From positions 124,001 through 188,000 of the forward strand of contig NZ_JAADJU010000003.1 in the NCBI RefSeq assembly GCF_012933545.1: a DNA stretch of 64,000 nt, given 5' to 3'. The translations under genes and the position numbers were made by a program. This document shows, in pieces, positions 47,180-56,663 of the stretch (the stretch's first letter is position 1; each line of letters begins with the position of its first letter). Under the pieces are notes generated by a model. That model worked only from the letters and a program-made list of their open reading frames with translations, had not been told where the DNA came from and searched no databases. Source of the stretch: Rouxiella aceris (GTDB lineage Bacteria > Pseudomonadota > Gammaproteobacteria > Enterobacterales > Enterobacteriaceae).

Positions 47180-47246
47180 GGATGTCCTCTGAAGCAAAAA
47201 GTTGTCGGGAATGAGCTTAACTTTAAATCATCCCTCAATGATGTTA

Positions 47247-47546
47247 TCAGGCCTTCTGAGCGGAAAAATGTCCCATAAAGGTTAAGGTTTCTATTGCTTG
47301 CAGGTAAGGGAGAAATCTTTGATCGCCCGCTTCAAAAGCATTTGCTGCTGCAAGAGCGCATTCATAGTTCTCCCATTTCGCAACGTCAGCATAGCAACCA
47401 TCACCTAAAGGTTCGTAAGCCTGGAATTCGATTAATCCTGGGAAATCTTTAAGTGCCTGGCGAAGGCCTATCCTCAGACGGCTAATATCTCCCTTGAATT
47501 CAGGTTTGATTTTGAAGATGGCTAATTCCAAAACGTGAGATGACAT
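47247..47546 (-). CDS. Small antibiotic-biosynthesis-monooxygenase-like (dimeric barrel) protein
   Basis: This 99-residue protein starts MSSHVLELAIFKIKPEFKGD and has a later DVAKWENYECALAAANAFE. This resembles ABM/dabb-type ferredoxin-like barrels. It begins 3 bp after the WYL regulator stop, so the two are coupled. The biochemical role is unknown. Confidence 0.78.
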   Translation of the reverse strand: MSSHVLELAIFKIKPEFKGDISRLRIGLRQALKDFPGLIEFQAYEPLGDGCYADVAKWENYECALAAANAFEAGDQRFLPYLQAIETLTFMGHFSAQKA

Positions 47547-47549
47547 TTC

Positions 47550-48314
47550 TTAACTCCCTTGCGTGGTTGAGGAGACCCCACTATGCACTGTGCTTACTGA
47601 CACCGTCTTGTCAGTAGGTTCCAAAAACATTGTTTCCCACGTGAGGGCTTGATGTCGCTTATAGTCTGCGAGAGTCGCCCTGGTAATTTGACATGTTGAG
47701 TTAGGTATCGCCTGAATATCGAGGATACGGTCTACGCGGAAATCTCTATATGTTTCGCGTATGCAACACCAGGCACCTACAGTCCACTTGCCACCCCAAT
47801 AAAACAGGCCTAGAGGGAATATTTTTCGAATTGACGTTTTTCCTTTAAGGCTCAAGTAGGTGATACATACCGCTGCATTGAGTTGTATTGCGGCGTTAAT
47901 TACCTCCCAGCTGGCAGTTTGTTCGGCTTGGGGTGTGGCTGTCATGGAGAATATTTTTTTCTCGGAAGTAGTACGAGAACTTAGGGGGGATGCAGCTTCA
48001 ATTTTGGCTAACAATGCTTGTGCAGCCACTTGTACTTTACCGCCTACGGAGGTTGACAACATATCCAAAGAGAGTGCCAGAACCTCTAGCTCATTGTGGT
48101 TAAGTGCCAGCGGCGGCAGTTCAAAATTCTTGTGCATGGCATACCCAACGCCAGGTTCTCCATAAATTGGGATCCCGCCAAGAGACAGGTCATCAATATA
48201 TCGATAGATGGTGCGTATGGAGACGCCTAACCGCATAGCTAGATTTTTTGCGGTGATTGGCTGATGCACGCGGATTAAATTGACGACCTGGAATAGGCGG
48301 TCAGCTTTACGCAT
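47550..48314 (-). CDS. YafY/WYL-domain transcriptional regulator
   Basis: This 254-residue regulator has an N-terminal helix-turn-helix (MRKADRLFQVVNLIRVHQPITAKNLAMRLGVSIRTIYRYIDDL) and a C-terminal WYL domain (KIFPLGLFYWGGKWTVGAWC...YRDFRVDRI). It heads a three-gene set with the ABM-like and DUF3224 proteins and probably regulates it. Confidence 0.9.
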   Translation of the reverse strand: MRKADRLFQVVNLIRVHQPITAKNLAMRLGVSIRTIYRYIDDLSLGGIPIYGEPGVGYAMHKNFELPPLALNHNELEVLALSLDMLSTSVGGKVQVAAQALLAKIEAASPLSSRTTSEKKIFSMTATPQAEQTASWEVINAAIQLNAAVCITYLSLKGKTSIRKIFPLGLFYWGGKWTVGAWCCIRETYRDFRVDRILDIQAIPNSTCQITRATLADYKRHQALTWETMFLEPTDKTVSVSTVHSGVSSTTQGS

Positions 48315-48416
48315 GATACCTGGAATACCTTTCGGCGGCGCTTCGGTCTGAAAAAAAGCTTTTATATAAAAAAGTTCGCAAAATCGCCTCAGATTTTTAT
48401 GGTAAATTTACCCGCT

Positions 48417-48632
48417 TCATTTGGGTTGTTTTAGTAAAAATTTCGCAGATTCATCTTCCGGTGTGTGGCTGAGATACAACACATCCCTAAACGTTACAAC
48501 CTCGTTCACTTGAATAGCCTGACCGCAGACCGAACAAAATATCGAATGAACCGTCTCGGCGACTGGGGTGCTTGTAGTGACATTAAAGCGGTCTGAACCA
48601 CATTGTTTACAAAAAATATTCATGTCCGGCAT
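48417..48632 (-). CDS. Small zinc-ribbon protein of unknown function
   Basis: This 71-residue protein has two CxxC pairs (FCKQCGSDRF and IFCSVCGQAI), typical of a zinc ribbon. A good AAAGG site 8 nt before the ATG at 48632 supports this start over the internal Met. Its role is unknown. Confidence 0.72.
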   Translation of the reverse strand: MPDMNIFCKQCGSDRFNVTTSTPVAETVHSIFCSVCGQAIQVNEVVTFRDVLYLSHTPEDESAKFLLKQPK

Positions 48633-48991
48633 CTGCAGTACCTTTCATAAGCGATATCTCGCTCATCAGCGTAGCACAAAATGGATAATTCCTATTGCAA
48701 TATGCCGGTTTCTGTAGTTTTTTTATGAAGGTGGCGGATTTTTTAAACCAAAATGATCTACAGCTCAGAGATGGCAGATGGAAGGGATATCTCCATAGAA
48801 TTTCCCGCAATCATCTTTTTCTTTTGCATGTTTAGATGAACCCGAGTGTTAGGGGACGTGGAGAATGCAAAGCTTCCCAGACATAATTACCACTCAGGTT
48901 AACAGGCAAGGATGTAAAATATTCTTTTCTATACCCTCTGCTAAGCATCAGGACTGTCAATTCAAGTTTAAATTAACAAACCTGACGCGGA

Positions 48992-49029
48992 CAGCGAACG
49001 ATGTAATAGCTTTTCGACGTCGTTCGCTG
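48992..49029. terminator. Inverted repeat downstream of yajD
   Basis: A perfect 10-bp stem (CAGCGAACGA and its complement) with an 18-nt loop, 20 bp after the yajD stop. It probably helps end the yajD transcript, but there is no T-tract. The 48811-49048 gap shows no gene. Confidence 0.45.
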
Positions 49030-49048
49030 CGCAGGGCTGTAATGGATA

Positions 49049-49396
49049 CTATTTCTTCTTATTAAGCATCGACTTTAAATCAGCAAAGGGATTATAGGTC
49101 GCAGCATCAACATCTTTTTGCGCATCCTCACCCGCCACCACGTTCGTGCCATACAGGTCTGCTTCAGTGTACTTGGAGTGCTCATGGTCATGGCAAAACA
49201 GGCACAATAACTCCCAGTTACTGCCATCTTCCGGGTTATTGGTATGGTCGTGATCGATATGGTGAACCGTTAATTCGCGGAGGTTTGAATAAACAAACTC
49301 CCGCGAGCAGTGCCCACATACCCACGGATAGATTTTTAGCGCTTTCTCACGATAGCCGCTTTCCAGACGCGTGTAGTTTTTTGGGATCAGTGCCAT
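49049..49396 (-). CDS. yajD: HNH nuclease-family protein YajD
   Basis: This 115-residue protein is nearly identical to E. coli YajD in length and sequence: IPKNYTRLESGYREKALKIY, LRELTVHHIDHDHTNN, WELLCLFCHDHEHSKYTEAD and a final NPFADLKSMLNKKK. The HHIDHDH and CHDHEH parts are the HNH metal and catalytic motif. A cysteine pair CGHC binds structural zinc. Its cellular role is not established. It is a conserved core gene and marks where accessory DNA (the CDI remnant) begins on its upstream side. Confidence 0.96.
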   Translation of the reverse strand: MALIPKNYTRLESGYREKALKIYPWVCGHCSREFVYSNLRELTVHHIDHDHTNNPEDGSNWELLCLFCHDHEHSKYTEADLYGTNVVAGEDAQKDVDAATYNPFADLKSMLNKKK

Positions 49397-49695
49397 TGCG
49401 ATGTTACCTGTTACAAAAAGATAATTTTACGATAGTGTCTCAATATATCCCACAATGGAAGAGAAGGGGAAATGAAAGAGGGATCGGATGTTGATTTCGA
49501 TGGTAAATCCCACAGGGGCGAACCAGTGAGCGGTAGCATAGCCCTCACGTCAGACTGCGGTGCAACTGTAAGGGCGGTATACCTCTATAAGTGATGTTTT
49601 CAGACAGTAATTCAGGTGGTTCCAGAGTGGATTATTACGCAAATAGTTACAACATATCTATGCGCTAACCAAACAGGGGTCTGCACCGCCGTGCT

Positions 49696-52066
49696 AAATC
49701 AACCCGCAATATCTACATTGTCGGCAGCCAGTTAAAGGCGGTACCGTCGGCATCGGCATCGGCATCGGCATCGGCATCGGCATCGGTGTGGGGTCAGGAG
49801 GATACGGTATAAGCGTATCTGCCAGTGTGAACAGCAGCAAAGGGAACCAGACCGGAAACAGCCTTTCACACAATGAAACCACGCTGGATGCCGGGAATGC
49901 CGTCAACATTACCAGCGGGCGTGATACTACGCTGAAAGGCGCGCAGGTCAGTGGCGAATCGATTACGGCCGACGTGGGGCGTAACCTGACCCTGCAAAGT
50001 GAGCAGGACAGCGATCGCTATGATTCAAAACAGCAAAGCGCCAGTGCGGGGGGGAGTTTCACGTTTGGCTCCATGACGGGATCAGTGAACGCCAACGTCT
50101 CAAGGGATAACATCCATAGTAACTTTGATTCGGTGAAAGAACAGACCGGACTGTTTGCCGGACAGGGCGGCTATAACATTACAGTCGGCAATCACACCCA
50201 GCTGGATGGCGCAGTTATCTCCAGTAGCGCGGATAAGGATAAAAATCTTCTTGATACCGGTACGCTGGGCTGGACAGATATCCATAATGAGGCTGACTAC
50301 AAATCCGAGCACCAGAGCGCGGGCTTTAACAGCGGCGGGCCGATCGGCGCCAACCTGCTGAGTAATGTGGGGGCGCTGCCAATTAGTGGTGCAGGAAGCA
50401 GTGGTCATGCAGAGGGGACAACCAAATCGGCGATCAGTGAGGGTGGGCTTATCATCCGTAATAAGGATGTTCAGAGCCAGAGTTTGACCGGCCTGAGTCG
50501 TGATACAGAACATGCCAATGACGGTGCAGTCAATCCGATATTTGACAAGGAAAAAGAGCAGAAGCGACTTCAGCAGGCTCAGGCTGTCAGCGATATCGCC
50601 AGCCGACATATATAATACGTATGAAGCAACCAAGGCGACGCGTGCAGCAACAGCCAGCATATTAGACCCTCAGCTAAAAGCCGGCTATGAGGGCAAAGCC
50701 ATAGCGGAGCTGGCGAAAGCGAAGGCGCTCAATCCTGATACCGATGTCAGTCCGACAGCGGTCATCAACAAAGCCTGGCAGTTGGCCTATGATTCTGCGC
50801 TCAGTCAGCAGGGTGCCAACATGGGCGGTAGCGTGCGTGTCGGCGTCAATGCCGTGGTTAATGCATTGCAGGCGCTGGCAGGGGGAGATATTAAAGCCGC
50901 GCTGGCTCAGGGTGCCGCGCCCTATCTGGCGGCGAAAGTAAAAGAAATGACCACCGGCAATGCGGATTACAGCACGCTGACAGAAGCGCAGAAGCTGAAC
51001 AATCTAATGGCCCACGCGATCCTGGGTGGCGTTATTGCGGAGCTGAGCGGAGGAAATGCAGCGAGTGGCGCGACTGGCGCCATGACAGGAGAGTTGGCAG
51101 CGCCCGCAATCGCGCTGGCATTTTACGGCACGGCAGACAGTGATAAACTCACGTCAGCGGAGAAGGAGAATGTAAGCGCGCTGACGACGCTGGCTTCAGG
51201 GATAGCGGGCGGCATGGTCAGCGATAGCGCATCCGGTGCAGTGACGGGGGCGCAAGCGGGTAAGAATGCGGTTGAGAATAACTATCTGAGCGGAGATCAG
51301 GCCCGCGAAACGGTGAAACAGGTAGCTGAATCGCTGAAGAATCAGGTCAGGGATAAGCTGGGCGAAGGAACAACGTCTTCCATTGCAAACGGCATTATCA
51401 ATGCCCTTGCGGAGTCTGGTGACTCGGCATTAGGTGGTGCGGATTACGCTGCGGATGCGGTGATGGTGCTGGCAACGTGTGCCGCAGGCGACAGCTACTG
51501 TAGTAAGGCAATGAGCGATCTGTCCGGGAAGAATCAGGTGGTGGCAGACAGCGTTGCTGCGCTGATGAAGAGTGAAACCTGGTCGGCGGTGAAAGATACG
51601 GTAGTCCTGGCATCTACTGCAAATCAGGCAGCACTGGAAGCTACCGGTGGGATGCTGGCGGGGATAATATTGCCGGGTAAGAAAGTTCCGGGAATTACCG
51701 CAGCGCAGACGATAGCCAATTCTGTAGTTGATGCGAAAAAATTTGATTATCTTTTTGGTAAGGCAACAGGTAATAGTCATACGCTAGATCGTACAAATCA
51801 ACTTGCACTGGAAATGAAACGATTAGGTGTGGCTGATGATATTAATGGTCATGCAGTTCTTGCTGAGCATTTTACTCAGGCGACAAAAAATCAAAATAAC
51901 ATTGTGAAAAAAATATACAGATCAATATGGTAGTTTTGAGGTCAGAGAATCTTTCTTCATTGGTCCTTCAGGAAAGGCTACGATGTTTGAAAGCACTTTC
52001 GAAACTATGAAAGATGGCACTCATCGGTTCATTATAACCATACCGAAAAATGGAGTAACTAAATAA
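49696..52066 (+). pseudogene. cdiA: Truncated, frameshifted C-terminal part of CdiA (contact-dependent inhibition toxin)
   Basis: Only about 790 residues of a normally 3000-residue CdiA remain, with no cdiB or secretion domain. Reading begins at TRNIYIVGSQLK (49696) and shifts frame at about 49735. It continues through GRDTTLKGAQVSGESI-type hemagglutinin repeats to about 50597, shifts again, and goes on through the pretoxin region with the VENN motif (about 51271). The toxin domain (FDYLFGKATGNSHTLDRTNQ..., then YGSFEVRESFFIGPSGKA) is broken by an A7 tract at 51907-51913. Six A would restore the frame, and the restored stop (52064-52066) overlaps the immunity ATG by one base. The toxin pattern resembles DUF6883-type toxins. 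Confidence 0.85.
49749..49784 (+). repeat. Six tandem GGCATC hexamers in cdiA remnant
   Basis: Six perfect GGCATC copies followed by a degenerate GGTGTG. Read in the CdiA frame they give an alternating Gly-Ile run leading to GVGSGGYG. Being a multiple of 3, changes in copy number would not alter frame. Slipped-strand expansion is the likely origin. Confidence 0.9.
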
Positions 52067-52416
52067 TGTTCATAGAAAATAAGCCTGATGAAATTGAGTT
52101 ACTTTCTTTTTTTGAAAGTGAGCCTGTCTCGTTTGAGCGAGATAACGTCAGTTTTTTATATACTGCAAAAAATCAATGTGGCCTTAGTGCTGATTTTTCG
52201 TTTAGCGTTATTGAAGGTTGGGTTCAATACGTAATGAGGTTACATGATAAAGAAATCTCACATGGTTCTATCGATGGTGTTACCTCAATTAGTATAAGAA
52301 ATGATAATTTAGGTGATTATATTTATGTCGAAGCTATTACGGAAAAATCAATAAATACGGCTGAAATACGTATAAGGCCGGATATAAAGATAAAGAATAG
52401 TTCTCTTATTAAATAA
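52066..52416 (+). CDS. cdiI: Probable CDI immunity protein (CdiI)
   Basis: This 116-residue acidic, AT-rich protein is encoded directly after the CdiA toxin domain. Its ATG overlaps the restored toxin stop (TAATG), as is usual for cdiA/cdiI pairs. The sequence (FFESEPVSFERDNVSFLY..., ISIRNDNLGDYIYVEAI) is not a family I can name. It is intact although the toxin is frameshifted, consistent with retention for protection against siblings. A strong terminator follows. Confidence 0.8.
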   Translation: MFIENKPDEIELLSFFESEPVSFERDNVSFLYTAKNQCGLSADFSFSVIEGWVQYVMRLHDKEISHGSIDGVTSISIRNDNLGDYIYVEAITEKSINTAEIRIRPDIKIKNSSLIK

Positions 52417-52418
52417 TG

Positions 52419-52449
52419 AAAATCCCGCCCTTAACCCGGCGGGATTTTT
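52419..52449. terminator. Bidirectional rho-independent terminator
   Basis: An 11-bp perfect stem (AAAATCCCGCC and its complement) with an 8-nt loop, a T-run on the plus strand and A-run/T-run symmetry on the minus strand. It separates the convergent immunity gene and symE. Confidence 0.88.
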
Positions 52450-52466
52450 ACTTTATAACCAGCGCG

Positions 52467-52856
52467 TTATCTTCTTGGCGGAAAATGATCTTCCCACACC
52501 ACGGTACCCGGCGGGAGTGGGCGCTTCTTCGGTGTGGCAATCAGCGTAATAAACTCCACAATCTGTTGCTGCCTGCGACCGGAGAGCTTACAGGCCTTCT
52601 TCAGCGCATGCATAATCTCCGGCTCTTCCGGTTGCGGCTCCTGGGTGGTGAGCACCAGGCAGCCGGGCACCACACGCACCTTCAGCGCAGTTCCGGTCTC
52701 AAATCCTGCATCTTCCAGCCAGTTGCCCTTCAGGGTGATGGCGGGTGACGGTTCATGCGTCTGCCAGTCCCGAATGTAACCCACGGTATAACGGCGGGTT
52801 TTTAGTTCCGGTACTTCTGTTGTGACAACTTCTGACTTAGAATCCTGCTCAGCCAT
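52467..52856 (-). CDS. symE: SymE-family type I toxin
   Basis: This protein of about 129 residues carries the SymE core: RRYTVGYIRDWQ, SPAITLKGNWLEDAGFETGTALKVRVVPGCLVLT and KKACKLSGRRQQQIVEFI. SymE is an AbrB-fold-derived, SOS-linked protein held in check by the antisense RNA SymR. The ATG at 52856 is chosen because the upstream in-frame codons belong to the overlapping aldo/keto reductase remnant. A symR gene would be expected on the plus strand over the start region; I could not confirm its promoter. The C-terminal PLPPGTVVWEDHFPPRR extends beyond E. coli SymE. Confidence 0.87.
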   Translation of the reverse strand: MAEQDSKSEVVTTEVPELKTRRYTVGYIRDWQTHEPSPAITLKGNWLEDAGFETGTALKVRVVPGCLVLTTQEPQPEEPEIMHALKKACKLSGRRQQQIVEFITLIATPKKRPLPPGTVVWEDHFPPRR

Positions 52857-53064
52857 AGTACCGTTCACTCGAACCGTTTTGGTAGGCGATAGCGGTATCG
52901 TAAAAATTGATGCTCTGCTCAAGACCGTAGCGAATGATGTCCCGGCTTTCCGTTTCGTCCAGCGTCCAGTGATGCTGGCCTGTCAACGAATCGCCAAACA
53001 CGATGCATCCCATGCAGATGCGAGAGACAAATAAGTTACTTTTGCCGAGCCGGGTATACTGCAT
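52849..53064 (-). pseudogene. N-terminal stub of an aldo/keto reductase
   Basis: A 71-residue frame reads MQYTRLGKSNLFVSRICMGC, TLDETESRDIIRYGLEQSINFYDTA and NGSSERYYG, then stops. These are the first about 70 residues of a YajO/YccK-like aldo/keto reductase of about 320 residues. The remainder is gone, and its end overlaps the symE start, so symE DNA appears to have joined at this point. Confidence 0.85.
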
Positions 53065-53082
53065 CGTTATTCTCCCTCTGGA

Positions 53083-53640
53083 TTATTCACGAATGGCGTT
53101 GAGCAGATCGACAAGCCTTGAAGCGTGCTCCCGGGCAAGCGTTTTTTGCTGGGTGATTTTCCCGGCATCCCTGTCGGCGTAGCTGATACCGCAGGTATAA
53201 ACCGGTGTCAACATGTCAAGATTGCACAGCCTTGCCGTCGTCTCGAACGGAATGAGGTACTCCTCAATGGCGTGGTCAAAGAAACCGCCGGCGGTATAGA
53301 GCTCCTGTGGAGCCCCAGTTGTGAAGGAGAGGATCAGTTTTTTACCGCCCAGTTTCGCCGTTGAGCCATGCGCAAAGCCGTGAACAAAAATCTCGTCCAG
53401 CCATTGTTTCATTAACCCCGGTAGCCCATACCAGGAAAAAGGGAACTGCCAGACAATCACATCGGCCTTGAGCAGGCTTTCCTGCTCCGCACCGATGTTG
53501 AATTTGCCGTCCGGATAGAGCCAGTCCAGACGACGAATTTCAGCGTCGGGTAGGGCGGTCGCCACCTCGTCAAGTATGGTGGCGTTGGCGACGGAATGGA
53601 TAAGTTCTGGATGTCCGGAAATAATAAGGATATTTTTCAT
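53083..53640 (-). CDS. NAD(P)H-dependent oxidoreductase, flavodoxin-like fold (MdaB/KefF type)
   Basis: This 185-residue FAD/FMN quinone-reductase-like protein begins MKNILIISGHPELIHSVANA. It has DVIVWQFPFSWYGLPGLMKQWLDEIF and LGGKKLILSFTTGAP, typical of the Ytfg/KefF/MdaB group. It reduces quinones or nitro/azo compounds with two electrons. It stands on the same strand as the amidohydrolase/AKR operon, 150 bp downstream. Confidence 0.88.
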   Translation of the reverse strand: MKNILIISGHPELIHSVANATILDEVATALPDAEIRRLDWLYPDGKFNIGAEQESLLKADVIVWQFPFSWYGLPGLMKQWLDEIFVHGFAHGSTAKLGGKKLILSFTTGAPQELYTAGGFFDHAIEEYLIPFETTARLCNLDMLTPVYTCGISYADRDAGKITQQKTLAREHASRLVDLLNAIRE

Positions 53641-53792
53641 TTCAATAAGTTACACATTGTTGATGAGCATTTAACCCAGTATAGAGTTACAGCATTATTT
53701 TTTTAGAGCAGTAAAGACTCAATCACTTTTAGGTGAAAACTAATAATGAGCTCCTGAATCTCATCGTGCTTAGTCGTCATAAACACTGAAAA

Positions 53793-54827
53793 CTATTCCG
53801 TGATGCCGAGTAAACGTTCAGCATTGCGAAACGCGATAGCCTCTTTTTCTGCCTTGTCGACGGGCAGACTTGCGATAAATGCTTTTACACCGTCCAGCGT
53901 CTGATAGGGATAATCGACAGAAAACAAGATCCTTCCAGCGCCCATCAACTCGTATATAAAACGGAAGTGTGGCAGTGTCAGCATGCCTGACGGGGTAACA
54001 TAAACGTGCTCCTGGAAAGTCCTGGTCAGCGTGCGGGTTAGACCCGTTGCGGCCAGAGGAAGGCTGTCATCAAGACGCTGTAGCCAGAATGGGATCATCT
54101 CCCCCCAGTGGCCACTTATTACCTGCAGGTGGGGATATTTATCAAATGCGCCCGACAGCATCAGCCTTAACAACTGGATACCGGCTTCGTGATGCCAACC
54201 CCAGCCAAACATAGATAGTCTGGCGGTTACCTCTGCGCTGAAACCGGTGAAGTAAGCTTGTTGAACGCTTTTAAACGGTAATCCGGGATGAAGATAGAGT
54301 GGTACACCCAGTTTATTAAATCGAGAAAGAAGGGAGTCATAGTCAGGGTGATCAAGAAAGCTCGATGAGGGTCTGCCATTCAGAAGTGCGCCCTTAAGCC
54401 CCAATTCTTCAACCGCGCGGGCAAGCTCTTTTTCGGCCTCTTCGGGCTGTGCCCAGGGAAGTGTGGCAAATGCCGCGAAGCGATCCGGGTGATTTGTTAC
54501 TGCCCCGGCAAGGCGATTGTTTGCCGCCGTGTTTAATTTTACCGCTTCATTCTCGGGTGCCAACTGGGGGAATCCACCCACAGAGAGAATCTGCATGGTA
54601 ATTCCCGCTTCATCCATATCGCTGAGGCGCCTGCTTCCCGTATCGGCGCCTTTCTGGTTAATCAGTGCGTTTTGTTCTATCTGTGGGCGGCTTCGGTCCG
54701 CATTATGACCATCAGTGACTGTTTTCCCCCAGTCGCCAAGGAAAGGCGCCTGCTCAAGCGCGACAGGTATGAAGGCTTGCCCTAAATCGCTGTCGAGATA
54801 ATGTTCTTCGAGGCAAATGATTTTCAT
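53793..54827 (-). CDS. Amidohydrolase-family decarboxylase (gamma-resorcylate decarboxylase-like)
   Basis: This 344-residue metal-dependent hydrolase/decarboxylase belongs to the ACMSD-related amidohydrolase 2 group. The N-terminal CLEEHY supplies Glu/His ligands, as in gamma-resorcylate decarboxylase. Further ligands lie in PLYLHPGLPF, ISGHWGEMIPFW and LFSVDYPYQ. Family members non-oxidatively decarboxylate hydroxybenzoates or related aromatic acids; other members hydrolyse. The exact substrate is unknown. It follows the AKR gene in an operon. Confidence 0.87.
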   Translation of the reverse strand: MKIICLEEHYLDSDLGQAFIPVALEQAPFLGDWGKTVTDGHNADRSRPQIEQNALINQKGADTGSRRLSDMDEAGITMQILSVGGFPQLAPENEAVKLNTAANNRLAGAVTNHPDRFAAFATLPWAQPEEAEKELARAVEELGLKGALLNGRPSSSFLDHPDYDSLLSRFNKLGVPLYLHPGLPFKSVQQAYFTGFSAEVTARLSMFGWGWHHEAGIQLLRLMLSGAFDKYPHLQVISGHWGEMIPFWLQRLDDSLPLAATGLTRTLTRTFQEHVYVTPSGMLTLPHFRFIYELMGAGRILFSVDYPYQTLDGVKAFIASLPVDKAEKEAIAFRNAERLLGITE

Positions 54828-54928
54828 ATTCTCACCATTGATAAACAGCGGTACAAGTGATTCAGATTAGGAGCGCCCAGAACAGTCCGTACATGAGTGT
54901 CGCTCATGACAGACTGTCTGGACGCTGT

Positions 54929-55876
54929 TTACACCATCGGTTTTTCCCAGGAGCCTCGTGTATCCACGCCAGTCTCTGTGGCAAGTTGTTCCAGCAAGAT
55001 GATTTCCTCATTGCATAACTGGATTTCTGAAGCGCCGGCTGCATCCAGAACATGATGGACTTTAGTCGCACCAATGAGTGGAAGGGTTCCTTTCGCGATA
55101 GCCCATGCGATGGCTATTTGTGCAACGCTGGCATTCTTCTCTGCCCCCATTCTTTTCATGGCGAAGGTCAATTTTTCAATCTGCGGCAGCACTGCGTTAT
55201 AACTTTCGGCCCGGCCACTCCCGGCAGGCATAGGGTTATTTGAATCATAACGACCACTCAGCGCGCCTTGCTCCAGGACCATATACGCAAAGAAGGTGAT
55301 GTTATTTTCTCGGCAATAATCAAGGATCCCTGCCTCTTCTGAGACACGATAGAGCAGGCTATAGTGATTCTGTACCGCACTGATGCCATAACCGGAGGCG
55401 TTAAGGATCTGATTGGCGCGTCTGATTTGCGCCAGATTGTGGTTGGAGACACCGACGCGTTTTACCTTGCCGTTTTGTAAGAGTGGGATCAGTCCAGGCG
55501 TCCATTTATCGACGTCGAGGGGATTATGGATCCAGTAGATATCAATCTCTTCCACACCAAGGCGCACGAGACTTGCCTCAAGCATGTCGCTGACAGGCTG
55601 TGCTGACTGTTCGTTGGCAATCTGCGGTGTGAATTTGGTCGATAAAATCATGTCCTCGCGGGAAAACTGACGGACTAAAGATCCCAGCGCTGCTTCAGAA
55701 TTGCCCATCCCATATACCGCTGCGGTATCCCAGAGATTAAGGCCCTTACTCATGGCTGTGGTGAATACCTCTGCCATCTGAGTATCAGAAAGATGGTTGC
55801 CGAAGACAGTGTCGCCACCGGCAAAGCCTGTGCCCCAGGACCATGTGCCCAGCGCTATTGGAGGAAGTGTTTTCAT
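54929..55876 (-). CDS. Aldo/keto reductase
   Basis: This NADPH-dependent (beta/alpha)8 reductase has about 315 residues. It has GLNLWDTAAVYGMGNSEAALG with the catalytic Asp and Tyr, LSTKF with Lys, and IDIYWIHNPLDVDKW with His replaced in an IHN context. The ATG at 55876 is preceded by AAGGAG at ideal spacing; the longer reading is rejected. The operon partners suggest reduction of an aldehyde or ketone in a detoxification or aromatic route. Confidence 0.9.
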   Translation of the reverse strand: MKTLPPIALGTWSWGTGFAGGDTVFGNHLSDTQMAEVFTTAMSKGLNLWDTAAVYGMGNSEAALGSLVRQFSREDMILSTKFTPQIANEQSAQPVSDMLEASLVRLGVEEIDIYWIHNPLDVDKWTPGLIPLLQNGKVKRVGVSNHNLAQIRRANQILNASGYGISAVQNHYSLLYRVSEEAGILDYCRENNITFFAYMVLEQGALSGRYDSNNPMPAGSGRAESYNAVLPQIEKLTFAMKRMGAEKNASVAQIAIAWAIAKGTLPLIGATKVHHVLDAAGASEIQLCNEEIILLEQLATETGVDTRGSWEKPMV

Positions 55877-55961
55877 ATTCAGCTCCTTAAAAAGGCCGGA
55901 ATGCTGCTTACTTAAACCGGCCAAAGAGGGTGAGCAAAGGGGGAAATAAAAGATGAATTAC

Positions 55962-56663
55962 TTAAGCTGTCTGGCTAAGCGCATTCACCAGCGCCACGCC
56001 CACACCGTACGCTGAAGCGGGGTTTTGCCCCGTAATAAGGCGTCCGTCGGTAATCACGTTCTCAGACCAGTTTGGGGCTTCATGATGAAGTGCGCCATGC
56101 TCGCGAAGTGCGGTTTCCAGCAGAAAGGGAACCACATCTGTGGTGTGAACTTCTTCTTCTTCCTTATTGGTAAAGGCAGCCACGTTTTTCCCTTTCACCA
56201 GGTATTCGCCGCTACTGAGTTTTGTGTCAACCAGTGCCGCAGGCCCGTGGCAAACGGCTGAGACAATCCCATTACTTTCATACACTTCGCGGATGATGCG
56301 CTGGGCATCCGGGTTGTCACGGAAATCCCACATGGTGCCATGCCCGCCTGCAAAGAAAACGGCGCTGTAATCGGCACCGTTCAGCTCAGATAACGGTGGC
56401 GTTGATGCCAGACGCTGCTGAAAATCGGTTTCGTTCCAGAACCATGCATTGACAGGATCGCTGAGGTCGAACCCATCCACCGGCGGCTGTCCCCCGCGAA
56501 TGCTGGCGATCGTCGTTTTCAGTCCGGCGGCTTCCAGCACTTTGAGCGGATGCGTCAGCTCTGCCATGAAAAAACCGGTCGGTACACCGGATGCGCCTTT
56601 AATTGGATGGCTGGAGACGACACACAGCACGGGTTTATCAGCAGGTTTCATATCAGAACTCAC
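55962..56663 (-). CDS. DJ-1/PfpI-family protein (HchA-like)
   Basis: This 229-233 residue protein has the class I glutamine-amidotransferase-like fold with the nucleophile elbow SAVCHGPAALVDTK (Cys near residue 135) and FFAGGHGTMWDF. Relatives act as glyoxalase III or chaperones against reactive aldehydes. Two starts are possible: a GTG at 56663 whose GTGA overlaps the upstream stop, or the ATG at 56651. It is the second gene of the operon. Confidence 0.88.
   Translation of the reverse strand: MSSDMKPADKPVLCVVSSHPIKGASGVPTGFFMAELTHPLKVLEAAGLKTTIASIRGGQPPVDGFDLSDPVNAWFWNETDFQQRLASTPPLSELNGADYSAVFFAGGHGTMWDFRDNPDAQRIIREVYESNGIVSAVCHGPAALVDTKLSSGEYLVKGKNVAAFTNKEEEEVHTTDVVPFLLETALREHGALHHEAPNWSENVITDGRLITGQNPASAYGVGVALVNALSQTA

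Noticed and set aside
48607-48810. 67-codon minus-strand frame overlapping the zinc-ribbon gene start
   Set aside because: Composition not protein-like; it covers the promoter of the zinc-ribbon gene.
49749-49784. CRISPR-like repeat
   Set aside because: Six contiguous hexamers without spacers, inside a coding remnant.
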